Assembly: GCF_020991085.1 (NCBI RefSeq)
Contig: NZ_CP087719.1
Location: 992,001-1,056,000 of the forward strand
Direction of reading: 5' to 3'
Length of the DNA stretch: 64,000 nucleotides
Source: Roseomonas sp. OT10
GTDB taxonomy: Bacteria; Pseudomonadota; Alphaproteobacteria; Acetobacterales; Acetobacteraceae
A program made the translations under genes and the position numbers. The number at the start of each line of letters is the position of its first letter. The first letter of the stretch is position 1. Positions 44,183 to 53,084 of this stretch are shown here, in pieces. The notes below the pieces were generated by a model. The model was not told the origin of the DNA. It saw only the letters and a program-made list of their open reading frames with translations, and searched no databases.

Positions 44183-45370
44183 TCACTCCGCCGACAGGTG
44201 ATCGACGCGCCGGCCGCCCTGCATCACCAGCCCCACATGCTCCAGCGCGGCGATGTCGCGCAGCGGGTCGCCGCGCAGGCTGATCACGTCCGCCAGCTTG
44301 CCCGGCTCCAGCGTGCCGACGCTGTCTGCCATCCCGATGGCCTCGGCGGCGCGGCGGGTGATGCCCTCCAGCGCCTGCTCCGGCGTGGCGCCGAACTCCA
44401 CCGCCTTCAGCGCCTCGAACCACAGAAGGCCGTGCATGGAATCCGTCCCCAGCGCCCAGCGCACGCCGGATTCCAGCATCAGCCGGAAGGTGTCCGGCGC
44501 GCGCCCGCGGGATATCCGCAGCTTGGCCATGATGCGCGGGTCGTGGCCGTCGCCCTTCTCGATCCCGTCGGGGTGCTGCGAGATGGCGTTGTTCGCGACT
44601 AGCCAGGTCCCTGCCTTGCGCATCAGCGCGAAATCCTCGGCGGTGGCGAGGCGGCCGTGCTCGATCGTGTCCACCCCCGCCTCGACGCACCAGCGGATGG
44701 CCGGGCCGCCATGGGCATGGACGGCGGCGGGCTTGCCGTCGCGATGCGCCTCCTCGACGATCAGCCGGATCTCCTCGGGCGAGTAGAAGCAGGTCTCGGC
44801 GGGCGCACGGGCGGAGGAGGTGCCGCCGGTCGCGAAGAACTTGATCAGGTCCGCCCCGGCGGCGAGGTTCTCGCGGACGTGGCGGCGGATCTCCTCCGGC
44901 CCGTCGCTCGCGGTCAGCCCGGTGCCATGCCCGTGCCGCGCGGCGATGGGGCGGGTGGCGACGCGCAGCCGCGGCCCGGGGATGCGCCCGGCCTGCTGCG
45001 CGTCCCTGATCTCCACGTCGAGGAAATGCTCCTCGCCCACCACGCGCATGGTGGTGACGCCGGAGAGCAGGTCGGCCCGGATGTTCGGGATGGCGCGCAG
45101 CATCGCCTGGGTGGCGGGGCCGCGGAGCTGGCCGATCTGGTGGCCGAGGCCGGGGATGATGGACAGGTGCGTGTGCGCGTCCACCAGCCCGGGCAGCAGC
45201 GTCTCCTCGCCGCGGTCGATCAGCGCGGCGCCCTCGGGCACGGAGAGGTCCGCCAGGCGGCCGACCGCGGCGATCCGCCCGTCCTCGACCAGCACCGCCC
45301 CGCCCTCGATGGGCGGGGCGCCGGTGCAGGGGATCAGCCGCGCGGCGCGGATCAGGGTATGGCGGCTCAC
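44183..45370 (-). CDS. Metal-dependent amidohydrolase family protein
   Basis: 395-residue amidohydrolase. The metal motif is LLPGLVDAHTHLSIIPGLG (HxH), followed by LIKFFATGGTSSARAPAET (Lys likely carbamylated), KPAAVHAHGGPAIRWCVEAG, VDTIEHGRLATAEDFALM and WALGTDSMHGLLWFEAL (Asp). That is the imidazolonepropionase/Xaa-Pro dipeptidase-like branch. The GTG start overlaps the stop of the M20 peptidase gene (GTGA at 45367-45370), so the two enzymes probably act in one pathway on an amide or peptide substrate. Confidence 0.85.
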   Translation of the reverse strand: MSRHTLIRAARLIPCTGAPPIEGGAVLVEDGRIAAVGRLADLSVPEGAALIDRGEETLLPGLVDAHTHLSIIPGLGHQIGQLRGPATQAMLRAIPNIRADLLSGVTTMRVVGEEHFLDVEIRDAQQAGRIPGPRLRVATRPIAARHGHGTGLTASDGPEEIRRHVRENLAAGADLIKFFATGGTSSARAPAETCFYSPEEIRLIVEEAHRDGKPAAVHAHGGPAIRWCVEAGVDTIEHGRLATAEDFALMRKAGTWLVANNAISQHPDGIEKGDGHDPRIMAKLRISRGRAPDTFRLMLESGVRWALGTDSMHGLLWFEALKAVEFGATPEQALEGITRRAAEAIGMADSVGTLEPGKLADVISLRGDPLRDIAALEHVGLVMQGGRRVDHLSAE

Positions 45371-46485
45371 GACAGCGTCTCCATCAGCCGGCGCAGCAGC
45401 GCGGCGCGCGGCTCCAGCGACGCCACGTAGAGCTGCTCGTAGTCCGTGTGGCCGCCCTTGCCGTCCACCCCCAGCCCGTCCAGCGTGGGCGCGAGGTCGG
45501 CGGTGAAGTTGCCGTCCGAGCCGCCGCCGGTCTTGAGGTCCTCCAGCACGAAGCCGATCCCGGCGGCCAGCGCCTTCGCCTGCTCGAACAGCGCGGCGAT
45601 GCCGGGCAGCTTCTCGTAGGGCGGGCGGTTCAGCCCGCCCGTCACCGTCACCCGGATGTCGGGGTGGTGCGGACGCAGGCCCAGCACCTTCGCCACCATC
45701 TCCTCGGCGACGGCCGGGCTGGGCACGCGCATGTCGATCTCCGCCCGCGCCTCCTCCGCCACCACGTTGGGCCGGGTGCCGCCGGCCACCACGCCCACGT
45801 TCACCGTGATGTCGCGCGCGTAGTCGGTCATGCCGTGCAGGACGAGCACCTGCCGCGCCAGCTCCTCCACCGCGCTGCGGCCGTCCTGGTGCCGGGCACC
45901 GGAATGGGCGGGGCGGCCCTGCACGTGCAGGTCGAAGCGCGCCACCCCCTTGCGCGCGGTGACGATCTTGCCGCCCTCCCGCGCCGGCTCCGTCACCAGC
46001 ACGTACTTCGCCTCCCGCGCCAGCTCGCGGATGAGGTCGGCCGAGGTCGGGCTGCCGACCTCCTCGTCCGAGTTGAACAGGTGCGTCACGGGCAGCGGCG
46101 TCGGGCCGCCGCGCTCCATCAGCGCGCCCAGCGCCGCATGGGCGAGGTAGGCGCCGCCCTTCATGTCGTAGATGCCGGGGCCGAAGGCCGAGCCGCCCTC
46201 GACGCGGAAGGGCATGCGCACCAGCGACCCCATCGGGTGGACCGTGTCGAGATGCGACAGCACCAGGATGCCGCGCCGGCCCTCGCCCCAGGGGCTGCGG
46301 ACGATCAGGTGGTCGCCCAGCCCGTCGCGCCCGGGCACGATCCGCGTGGCGGCGCCGCGCGAGGCGGCGTCGGCCGCCACGGTCGCCATCAGGGCGGAGA
46401 CCGCCTCCGGCGCATCGGTGGGGCTCTCGTGCTCGACCCAGGCGCGGATGCCGTCGAGCAGCGGGGCGGTGGTCAGGTCGGGCAT
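45367..46485 (-). CDS. M20 family metallopeptidase (glutamate carboxypeptidase-like)
   Basis: 372-residue two-zinc exopeptidase. The metal and catalytic residues are in ILVLSHLDTVHPMGSLVR (His, Asp), FGPGIYDMKGGAYLAHAAL (bridging Asp), LFNSDEEVGSPTSADLIREL (Glu-Glu), VTEPAREGG (Glu) and DGKGGHTDYEQLYVASL (His). A dimerisation domain is inserted at about 180-290. It resembles carboxypeptidase G2-like enzymes that release C-terminal glutamate. The start at 46485 has a GGAGAG site. It is coupled to the downstream amidohydrolase. Confidence 0.88.
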   Translation of the reverse strand: MPDLTTAPLLDGIRAWVEHESPTDAPEAVSALMATVAADAASRGAATRIVPGRDGLGDHLIVRSPWGEGRRGILVLSHLDTVHPMGSLVRMPFRVEGGSAFGPGIYDMKGGAYLAHAALGALMERGGPTPLPVTHLFNSDEEVGSPTSADLIRELAREAKYVLVTEPAREGGKIVTARKGVARFDLHVQGRPAHSGARHQDGRSAVEELARQVLVLHGMTDYARDITVNVGVVAGGTRPNVVAEEARAEIDMRVPSPAVAEEMVAKVLGLRPHHPDIRVTVTGGLNRPPYEKLPGIAALFEQAKALAAGIGFVLEDLKTGGGSDGNFTADLAPTLDGLGVDGKGGHTDYEQLYVASLEPRAALLRRLMETLS

Positions 46486-46592
46486 GGTCTCTCCTGCGTC
46501 GGGATTCCGGGGGCGGGTGGTTGCGTCCGGCGGCGGCCGGTCCTGCACTGCGGGGCGCCGGGGACGTTCCCGGCCGGGAAGGGAAGGACGGC

Positions 46593-47615
46593 ATGACATC
46601 CGACCAGGGGCAGGCCCCGGGCCGCATGCGGGCGATCGGCTGGCGGCGCTGCGGCGCGCCGGAGGAGGTGCTGGAGCTGCTGGAGCTGCCGCGCCCCGCG
46701 CCGGGGCCGGGCAAGGTGCTGGTCCGCATCGGCGTCTCGGCGCCCAACCCGCACGACACCAAGGCACGGACGGGCTGGCGCGGCGTGGGGCATGACGGCT
46801 CGCTGGTGATCCCGCACGGCGACGGCGCGGGCGTGGTCGCGGCGGTGGGGGAGGGGGTGCCCGGATCCCGCATCGGCGAGCGGGTCTGGGTCTTCGGCGC
46901 GCCGCATGGCCGCGGCACCTGCGCGGAATACGCCGTCCTCCCCGCCGGGCGGGCGGTGCCGCTGCCGCCGGAGGTGCCGCTGGCGCAGGGCGCCGTGCTG
47001 GGCGTGCCCTGCCTCACCGCCCACCTCGCGCTGTTCTCCGACGGGCCGGTGGCCGGGAGGACGGTGCTGGTGCAGGGCGGCGCCGGGGCGGTGGGGCTGG
47101 CGGCGGTGCTGATCGCCGCGCGGGCCGGGGCGCGCGTCCTGGCCACCGCCAGCACGGAGGAGAAGCGGGCGGCCGCCCTGGCGGCAGGGGCGGAGGCGGC
47201 GGTGGACTACCGCGCGCCGGATGCGGCGGAGCGGCTTCTGGCGCTGACCGGCGGCCGCGGGGTGGACCGCGTCGTCGAGGTCGATTTCGGCGCCAACGCG
47301 GCCATGGATGCGCGGCTGGTGGCGCCGCACGGGGTCATCGCCGCCTATTCCTCCACCCGTGAGCCGAAGCCGGTGCTGGACTACTACGCCTTCGCGCGGA
47401 AGGGGGTCACGCTGCGCTTCGTCCAGGCGATGCTGCTGCACGGGGAGGCGGAGCGCGCCGGGGTGGCCGCGGTGCGCGAGGGCGTGGCGGCCGGCTGGCT
47501 GCGCCTGCCGCTCGGCCTCGCCGTGCCGCTGGAGCGCGCCGCCGAGGCGCAGGCCGCGCTGGAGGCGGGGCGCCCGGGCAAGCCCGTGGTGGTGGTGGCG
47601 CCCGGACTGGCCTGA
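46593..47615 (+). CDS. NADPH:quinone reductase (zinc-independent medium-chain dehydrogenase)
   Basis: 340-residue MDR-family enzyme. APNPHDTKARTGWRG and GDGAGVVAAVGEGVPGSRIG lie in the catalytic domain, and VLVQGGAGAVGLAAVLIAAR is the nucleotide fold with VLATASTEEKRAAALAAG for NADPH selection. The zinc-binding cysteines of alcohol dehydrogenases are absent, as in zeta-crystallin-type quinone reductases. The ATG at 46593 follows a GGGAAGGA site. It diverges from the M20/amidohydrolase pair. Confidence 0.87.
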   Translation: MTSDQGQAPGRMRAIGWRRCGAPEEVLELLELPRPAPGPGKVLVRIGVSAPNPHDTKARTGWRGVGHDGSLVIPHGDGAGVVAAVGEGVPGSRIGERVWVFGAPHGRGTCAEYAVLPAGRAVPLPPEVPLAQGAVLGVPCLTAHLALFSDGPVAGRTVLVQGGAGAVGLAAVLIAARAGARVLATASTEEKRAAALAAGAEAAVDYRAPDAAERLLALTGGRGVDRVVEVDFGANAAMDARLVAPHGVIAAYSSTREPKPVLDYYAFARKGVTLRFVQAMLLHGEAERAGVAAVREGVAAGWLRLPLGLAVPLERAAEAQAALEAGRPGKPVVVVAPGLA

Positions 47616-47634
47616 TGCCGGGCGGCCCATCGGC

Positions 47635-49299
47635 TCAGGCGCCGCGCAGCGCCGCCCCGGCCTCGTCCAGCGCGTGCAGCAGCCGGTTGCGCGCCCGCAC
47701 CGCGCCGACCCGGGCGAGGCGCACCGCCTCCTCGCCCTGCGCCGTCGCCAGGGCGCGCAGCGGCGCCAGCGAGGGCCAGGGCCCCTGCGGCAGGGCGGGG
47801 TCGTGGGCGAAGCGGTCGCCGCTGGCATAGTCGAGCGGCACCAGCGCGCGGGAGGCGCGCATCAGCGCCCGGTTCACCGCTTCCGCCGCGGGGCCGCTCA
47901 GCCCCGTGGAGCGGCCGCGCAGGGCGGCGGCGGCCTCGCGCACGGCCTCGGCGGCCGCGACCGCGCCGGACAGGTCCAGCACCGTGCCCACCGCGTCGTG
48001 CAGCGGGCGCAGCTCCGCCAGCAGCTCCTCCGCCTGCGCGGCGTGGTCCAGCGGCAGCACCGCATCGGTCAGCAGGCGCTGCACCGCGTGCAGCAGCACC
48101 TGCGTGTCGCGGGCCAGGAAGCCCTCGTCCAGCTTGTCGAGCAGATCCTCCGGCGTGTGCCACCACCAGCCCAGGCTGTTGCGCATGCCCGGCGTCGGGT
48201 CGCCCTGGGTGGAGATGGCGCCGAACATCGAGGGGATGCCGATGCCGGGGAAGGATTCGTCGCTGTTGCGCCCCTTGCGCCGGCCGAGGATCGACTGGCC
48301 GCAGGCGTCCCGCACCGCCTCGGCCGCGAGGCCGCGCAGCTCGGCGGCGGCGGCGATCTCCGTCAGGTCGGTCGCGCCGATGCCGCCGGGGCTGTCGATA
48401 TTCACATGCGCGACGCAGCGCCGGTCCAGCTCCGCCCAGTGCTCGTCCGCGTACCAGGCGGAGCCGGAATAGCGGCCGTGCGAATGGCCCGACCAGAAGC
48501 AGATGCGCAGGCCGCGCTTCCACTGCGCGCGCTGCGCCACCGCCTGCCTCGCCGCCTCGATCATGGCGATGTTGGCGGAGCCGTTGTCCATCACGCCGAA
48601 GTACCAGGTGTCGTGGTGGCCGGTGAGCAGCACGAAGGGATCGTCCGGCCCGCCGCCGGGGGCGGGCAGATCCGCCACCAGGATCGGCGTCGGGCGCCAG
48701 CCGGTGTCCACCTCCGCATGCAGCGTGACGCGCGGCTGCTCCCCGCGCGCCAGCCGGGCGCGCAGCGCGTCGCCCTCCTCGCGGGACACGGTGCAGACCA
48801 CCACGCCCGGCAGCATCCCCGCCGTCTCGGCCGAGGGGCTGCCCCAGACGGGGGAGATGCACATCTCGTGCAGGTGCCCGTGCGGCGACGTATGCAGCAC
48901 GCCGGCCGCCCCGGCGCGGGTGGCCCGCAGCGCCACGTCGGGGCTGGCGATGCCCTCCACCAGCAGCAGCCTGCCGGCCAGGTCCTGCCCGGCGAGGTCG
49001 GCCTCCGTTCCCTTGCCCAGCGCGACCAGCGGGCCGGTCACGCCTTCCGGCGGCGAGCGGCGCGACATGGAATGGGTGATGGCGCGCAGCGCGCGGTTGT
49101 CCACCTCGACCCGGGCCTGGCCGGGCAGGCTGATGAAGGCGTCGTGGCGCAGCAGGGTGGTCGCGAAGCCCGCCTCGTCCATCCGCGCGCGGACGAAGTC
49201 GAGGCTCTCCGCCTCCTCCGGCGTGCCGCTCAGCTTCTGCCAGCGGGCGAGCTCCGCCAGCTCCCGCATCATGCGCGCGCCATCCACCGCGAGGTCCAT
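47635..49299 (-). CDS. M28 family peptidase-like protein with protease-associated domain
   Basis: 554-residue protein. A protease-associated region lies at about 85-200 (LAGRLLLVEGIASPDVALRA). The M28 core shows LLTGHHDTWYFGVMDNGSAN (His and Asp ligands), HVNIDSPGGIGATDL and WWWHTPEDLLDKLDEGFL (His ligand). In the position of the usual Glu-Glu pair (WxGEExG) the sequence is ICFWSGHSHGRYSGSAWYAD, so the catalytic Glu and one ligand Glu are replaced. It may use a different chemistry or be non-catalytic. It has no signal peptide and diverges from the GntR gene. Confidence 0.8.
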   Translation of the reverse strand: MDLAVDGARMMRELAELARWQKLSGTPEEAESLDFVRARMDEAGFATTLLRHDAFISLPGQARVEVDNRALRAITHSMSRRSPPEGVTGPLVALGKGTEADLAGQDLAGRLLLVEGIASPDVALRATRAGAAGVLHTSPHGHLHEMCISPVWGSPSAETAGMLPGVVVCTVSREEGDALRARLARGEQPRVTLHAEVDTGWRPTPILVADLPAPGGGPDDPFVLLTGHHDTWYFGVMDNGSANIAMIEAARQAVAQRAQWKRGLRICFWSGHSHGRYSGSAWYADEHWAELDRRCVAHVNIDSPGGIGATDLTEIAAAAELRGLAAEAVRDACGQSILGRRKGRNSDESFPGIGIPSMFGAISTQGDPTPGMRNSLGWWWHTPEDLLDKLDEGFLARDTQVLLHAVQRLLTDAVLPLDHAAQAEELLAELRPLHDAVGTVLDLSGAVAAAEAVREAAAALRGRSTGLSGPAAEAVNRALMRASRALVPLDYASGDRFAHDPALPQGPWPSLAPLRALATAQGEEAVRLARVGAVRARNRLLHALDEAGAALRGA

Positions 49300-49351
49300 C
49301 GCCCTCTCCCCCGTGCCCGTCGCGGCCAGCATGGCAGGCGGGGCGGCGGGG

Positions 49352-49381
49352 TCAATCGGATTGACAGCCCGTCAGACAATC
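49352..49381. promoter_or_regulatory. Overlapping palindromes between the M28 gene and the GntR gene
   Basis: TCAATCGGATTGA (49352-49364) is a 13-bp palindrome with 6-bp arms. It overlaps a second, larger one: GATTG (49359-49363) pairs with CAATC (49377-49381), with an inner TGAC (49362-49365) / GTCA (49371-49374). The site lies 15 bp before the GntR start and 53 bp from the M28 start, so the adjacent FCD-type regulator is the natural candidate to bind it. Confidence 0.5.
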
Positions 49382-49395
49382 CGCAGCGTGCCGGG

Positions 49396-50121
49396 ATGCA
49401 GGAGCTCGCCCGCGAGGACCCCGGCCACGACGATGACGAGCTCCGGGTCGCCGGGCGCGTCGCCACCGTCCGCGCGGTGGTCGAGGACCGGCTCCGCGCC
49501 GCCATCATGCGCGGCCGCTTCCGCCCCGGTCAGCGCCTGCCGGAACGCGAGCTCTGCGCCCTGACCGGCGTGGGCCGCACCTCGGTGCGGGAGGCGCTGC
49601 GGCAGCTGGAGGCGGAGGGGCTGGTGGTGGTGGTGCCGCACCGCGGCCCCGCGGTCGCCGCCATCACCCCGCAGGAGGCGCGCGACCTCTATGCCGTGCG
49701 CAGCGTCCTGGAGGGATTCGCCGGCCGCGGCTGCGCCGAGCGGGCGCGGCCGGAGCACCGCGCCGCCCTCTCGGCGGCGATGGCGGCGATCGAGCGCGCC
49801 GGCGCCACCGGGGACGACCTGGGCGTGATGCGCGCCACCGCCGCCTTCTACGCCGCGCTGCTGGACGGGCACGGCAACGAGGCGCTGCGGCGCAGCCTGG
49901 GCACGCTGCACAACCAGCTCAACCTGCTGCGCTTCGGCTCGGTGCAGTGGCCGGGACGGCTGCCGCGCTCCATCGCCGAGCTGCGCGCGATCCACGACGC
50001 GGTGCTGGCCCGCGACCCCGACGCCGCCGAGGCCGCCTGCCTCCGGCATATGCGGGAGGCGGCCGAGGCGGCGCAGGAGATGCTGGCGGCCCCGCCGCCG
50101 GATGTACGGGAGGCTGTCTGA
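49396..50121 (+). CDS. GntR family transcriptional regulator, FCD (FadR) subfamily
   Basis: 241-residue regulator. The winged helix reads LRAAIMRGRFRPGQRLPERE then LCALTGVGRTSVREALRQLE and GLVVVVPHRGPAVAAITPQE. The all-helical FCD ligand domain follows (about 95-230), with metal-ligand-type residues in IHDAVLARDPDAAEAACLRH MREA. FCD regulators respond to small carboxylates. The start is the ATG at 49396. It precedes an SDR and a Bug binding protein on the same strand (3 and 46 bp gaps), which it probably controls. Confidence 0.9.
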   Translation: MQELAREDPGHDDDELRVAGRVATVRAVVEDRLRAAIMRGRFRPGQRLPERELCALTGVGRTSVREALRQLEAEGLVVVVPHRGPAVAAITPQEARDLYAVRSVLEGFAGRGCAERARPEHRAALSAAMAAIERAGATGDDLGVMRATAAFYAALLDGHGNEALRRSLGTLHNQLNLLRFGSVQWPGRLPRSIAELRAIHDAVLARDPDAAEAACLRHMREAAEAAQEMLAAPPPDVREAV

Positions 50122-50124
50122 ACC

Positions 50125-50886
50125 ATGCGGCTGGATTTCTCGAACCAGGTCGTGGCCGTCACCGGGGCGGGCACCGGCTTCGGCCGGGCCATCGCGCGGT
50201 CCTTCGCCGCGCTCGGGGCCCGGGTCTTCGCCACCGACGTGAAGGCGGAGGGGCTGGCGGAGACCGCCGCGGGGCAGGCGGGCATCGCCACCGCGGTGGT
50301 GGACCTGACCGACCGCGCCGCGGCCGCCGCCTGGATCGCGGCGGTGGAGCGGGAGGCCGGGGCGCCGGTGGCGGTGCTGGTGAACAATGCCGGCGGCACG
50401 CTGTTCCAGACCTTCCGCCCGATCGACGAGGTGGCGGATGCCGACTGGGACCGCATCTTCGCGGTGAACGTGGATGCGACCTTCGTGCTCTGCCGCGCCG
50501 CGGCGCCGGGGATGAAGCGGGCCGGCCGGGGGCGGATCGTCAACATCAGCTCGACCGCCGCGCTGAAGGCCTCGCGCACCCGGATCCAGGCCTATGCCTC
50601 CGCCAAGCACGCGGTGATCGGCCTGACGCGCCAGTTGGCGCAGGAACTCGGCCCCCACGGCATCACCGTGAACAGCGTCGCGCCGGGGCTGATCCTGACC
50701 GACGAGGAGAAGCGGGCGGAGTGGGAGGGGGGCGGCCAAGCGCGCCGCGACGCCACCCTGGCCGCCATCCCGCTGGGCCATCTGGGCGAGGCGCAGGACA
50801 TCGCCGATGCGGTGCTGTTCTTCGCCTCGCCGCTCGCCAAGTTCGTCTCGGGGCAGGTGCTGCCGGTCAATGGCGGCTCCTTCTGA
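50125..50886 (+). CDS. Short-chain dehydrogenase/reductase
   Basis: 253-residue classical SDR. VVAVTGAGTGFGRAIARSFA is the nucleotide motif (TGxxxGxG), VLVNNAGGTLFQTF the NNAG motif, and IVNISSTAALKASRTRIQAY followed by ASAKHAVIGLTRQLAQEL gives the catalytic Ser, Tyr and Lys (YASAK). PGLILT closes the active site. It begins 3 bp after the GntR stop. It probably oxidises a hydroxy intermediate; NAD preference is suggested by the acidic ATDVKAEGL. Confidence 0.9.
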   Translation: MRLDFSNQVVAVTGAGTGFGRAIARSFAALGARVFATDVKAEGLAETAAGQAGIATAVVDLTDRAAAAAWIAAVEREAGAPVAVLVNNAGGTLFQTFRPIDEVADADWDRIFAVNVDATFVLCRAAAPGMKRAGRGRIVNISSTAALKASRTRIQAYASAKHAVIGLTRQLAQELGPHGITVNSVAPGLILTDEEKRAEWEGGGQARRDATLAAIPLGHLGEAQDIADAVLFFASPLAKFVSGQVLPVNGGSF

Positions 50887-50932
50887 TGCCCGGACGCCGA
50901 AGCCCCGTTCTTCCTGCCGGAGCCTGCCCGCC

Positions 50933-51937
50933 ATGACCGATGCCTCCACCACGCCCGGCCGCCTGCCGCGCCGCGGTCTCCTCCTCGCCGGCGGGGGGCT
51001 GCTGGCCGCGCCGGCGCTGCACGCCCAGCCCGCCTGGCCGACCCGGCCGATCCGCATGGTCGTGCCCTTCGCCACCGGCGGCGGTACGGATGTGACGATG
51101 CGGCTGCTCGGCCCGAAGCTGGGCGAGATCCTCGGCCAGCCGGTGGTGATCGAGAACCGCCCCGGCGGCGGCAGTACGGTGGGCACCGACTACGTCGCCA
51201 AGTCGGCGCCGGACGGCAGCACCTTCGTCCTCGCTACCCTCTCCTCGACCGGGGTGGCGAAGGGACTCTACGCCAACCTCTCCTACGACCCGGTGAAGGA
51301 CCTCACCGCGATCGCGCCCACGGTCTTCATCCCGATCTGCCTGGGCGTCACCACCAAGGGGATCGATGCGCGCGACGCCGCCGCCTTCATTGCCCTGCTG
51401 AAGGCCAATCCCAACCGCTTCCAGTACGGCAGCAGCGGCGTCGGCTCGACCGGGCACATCGCCAACGCCAACTTCCTGCGCGCCACGGGGACGCAGGCGG
51501 AGCACGTGCCGTACCGCGGCGGCGGCCAGGTCTTCTCCGCCCTGCTGGCGGGCGAGATCCAGTTCACCCACGACATCCCCAGCCTGCTCAAGCCCTATCA
51601 CGATGCCGGGCAGGCGCGGGTGCTGTTCATCGCCGCAGACCGGCGCTCCACCCTGCTGCCGGACGTGCCGACCCTCGCGGAGGCCGGGGTGCCGGACTAC
51701 AAGGCCTATTCCTGGTACGGCATCTTCGGCCCGGCGGGCACGCCGCGCCCGATCGTCGAGCGCATGGCGGCGGCGATTGAGCAGGCGCTGAACGACCCGA
51801 CGATCAAGGCCCGGCTGGACGAGCTGGGGACGCCGGCCATGACCGGCTACACCCCCGACCGCTTCGCCCGCTACGTGGCCGAGGAGATCGACACCTGGGT
51901 GCCGCTGGTCCGGGCCTCCGGCGCCCGGGTGGAGTAG
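50933..51937 (+). CDS. Bug-type tripartite tricarboxylate transporter substrate-binding protein
   Basis: 334-residue periplasmic protein. The N-terminus LPRRGLLLAGGGLLAAPALH AQP is a signal peptide with an RR-G-LLL core, possibly Tat. The body shows IRMVVPFATGGGTDVTMRLL, VVIENRPGGGSTVGTDYVAK and HVPYRGGGQVFSALLAGEIQ, standard for the family. No TctA/TctB genes are adjacent. Context (GntR, SDR, hydroxyacid dehydrogenase) suggests a carboxylate ligand. Confidence 0.88.
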   Translation: MTDASTTPGRLPRRGLLLAGGGLLAAPALHAQPAWPTRPIRMVVPFATGGGTDVTMRLLGPKLGEILGQPVVIENRPGGGSTVGTDYVAKSAPDGSTFVLATLSSTGVAKGLYANLSYDPVKDLTAIAPTVFIPICLGVTTKGIDARDAAAFIALLKANPNRFQYGSSGVGSTGHIANANFLRATGTQAEHVPYRGGGQVFSALLAGEIQFTHDIPSLLKPYHDAGQARVLFIAADRRSTLLPDVPTLAEAGVPDYKAYSWYGIFGPAGTPRPIVERMAAAIEQALNDPTIKARLDELGTPAMTGYTPDRFARYVAEEIDTWVPLVRASGARVE

Positions 51938-51967
51938 CGCGGGCGCCGGGTCGCGCGGCCCGGCTGT

Positions 51968-52933
51968 TCAGGCGACGCGGTGGGGCGGCTCCTCGCCCCG
52001 CCGCAGCAGCGCGTCCAGGTTGTCCAGGCACCGGAAGCCCATGGCGTCGCGCGTCTCCTCCGTCGCGCTGCCCAGATGCGGCAGCAGGGTGACGTTGGGC
52101 GCGTTGTGGTAGCCCTCGAAGATCTTCGGCTCGCCGGCGAAGACGTCCAGCCCGGCCGCGCGCAGGTGCCCCGAATGCAGCGCCGCGCAGAGGGCCGCGT
52201 CGTCCACCGTCGTGCCGCGCCCGGTGTTCACCACGATGCTGCCCGGCCGCAGCAGGGTGATGCGCCCGGCATCGAGCCAGCCCTTCGTCGCCTCGCCGCC
52301 GGGGATGTGCATGGACAGGATGTCGATGGCGCCGAGGAAGTCCTCGTCGCTGTCGTGGTAGATCGCGCCGCGCTCCTCGGCGGCGGGGAGCCGGCTGCGG
52401 TTGCGGTAGTGGATCTCCATCCCGAAGCCGCGCGCCATGTGGGCCAGGGTCTGGCCGATCCGCCCCATGCCCAGCACGCCGAGCCTCTTGCCCTCCAGCG
52501 TCACGCCCATCAGCTGGGTCGGCGTCCAGCCCGTCCAGGCGCGGTCGCGCAGCATCCGCTCCGCCTCGCCCGCGCGCCGGGCGCACATCAGGATCAGCGT
52601 CATCGCGATCTCGGCGGTGGCGGCGTTCAGCACGTCGGGCGTGTTGGTCACGGCGATGCCGCGCGCCTTCGCCGCCTCCAGCGCGATGTGGTCGGTGCCG
52701 ACGCTGAAGGTGGCGAGGATGCGCACGCTTGCGGGAAGCTGGCGGATCGCATTGGCGCCGAGCGGATCGCCGGCCGCGCAGAGGATGCCCGCCGCCCCCT
52801 CGGCCGCCCGCGCCAGCTCCGCGGCGGTGAAGGGGGTGTCGTCCTGGCGCAGCCGGGCGTCGTAGTCGCGCGCGGCGCGTGCCTCCACGGCCGGCGGGAA
52901 GCGGCGGGTCAGCAGGATGGTCGGCTTGGTCAT
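51968..52933 (-). CDS. D-2-hydroxyacid dehydrogenase (glyoxylate/hydroxypyruvate reductase-like)
   Basis: 321-residue NAD(P)-dependent enzyme. The dinucleotide fold is LGVLGMGRIGQTLAHMARGF. The catalytic Arg is in IVVNTGRGTTVDDAALCAAL, Glu in AAGLDVFAGEPKIFEGYHN and His in VTLLPHLGSATEETRDAMG. The sequence after the fold (EIHYRNRSRL) suggests NADPH use. It converges with the Bug gene, 30 bp apart, and diverges from the SDR gene to its right. Confidence 0.9.
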   Translation of the reverse strand: MTKPTILLTRRFPPAVEARAARDYDARLRQDDTPFTAAELARAAEGAAGILCAAGDPLGANAIRQLPASVRILATFSVGTDHIALEAAKARGIAVTNTPDVLNAATAEIAMTLILMCARRAGEAERMLRDRAWTGWTPTQLMGVTLEGKRLGVLGMGRIGQTLAHMARGFGMEIHYRNRSRLPAAEERGAIYHDSDEDFLGAIDILSMHIPGGEATKGWLDAGRITLLRPGSIVVNTGRGTTVDDAALCAALHSGHLRAAGLDVFAGEPKIFEGYHNAPNVTLLPHLGSATEETRDAMGFRCLDNLDALLRRGEEPPHRVA

Positions 52934-53084
52934 GGGGTCCCTCCCGGTTCGGCGGCGCAGGATGGCGAGGCGCCGCCGCCTTGCCCAGGGGCCCCGGAGG
53001 GCGCACCCCCGTCCGGGGCGGGTTGCCAGCCGGCCGCCCGGGGGCCAGCCTCCCGGCCCATTTCACGTCAGGAGTGCAGGGGCG

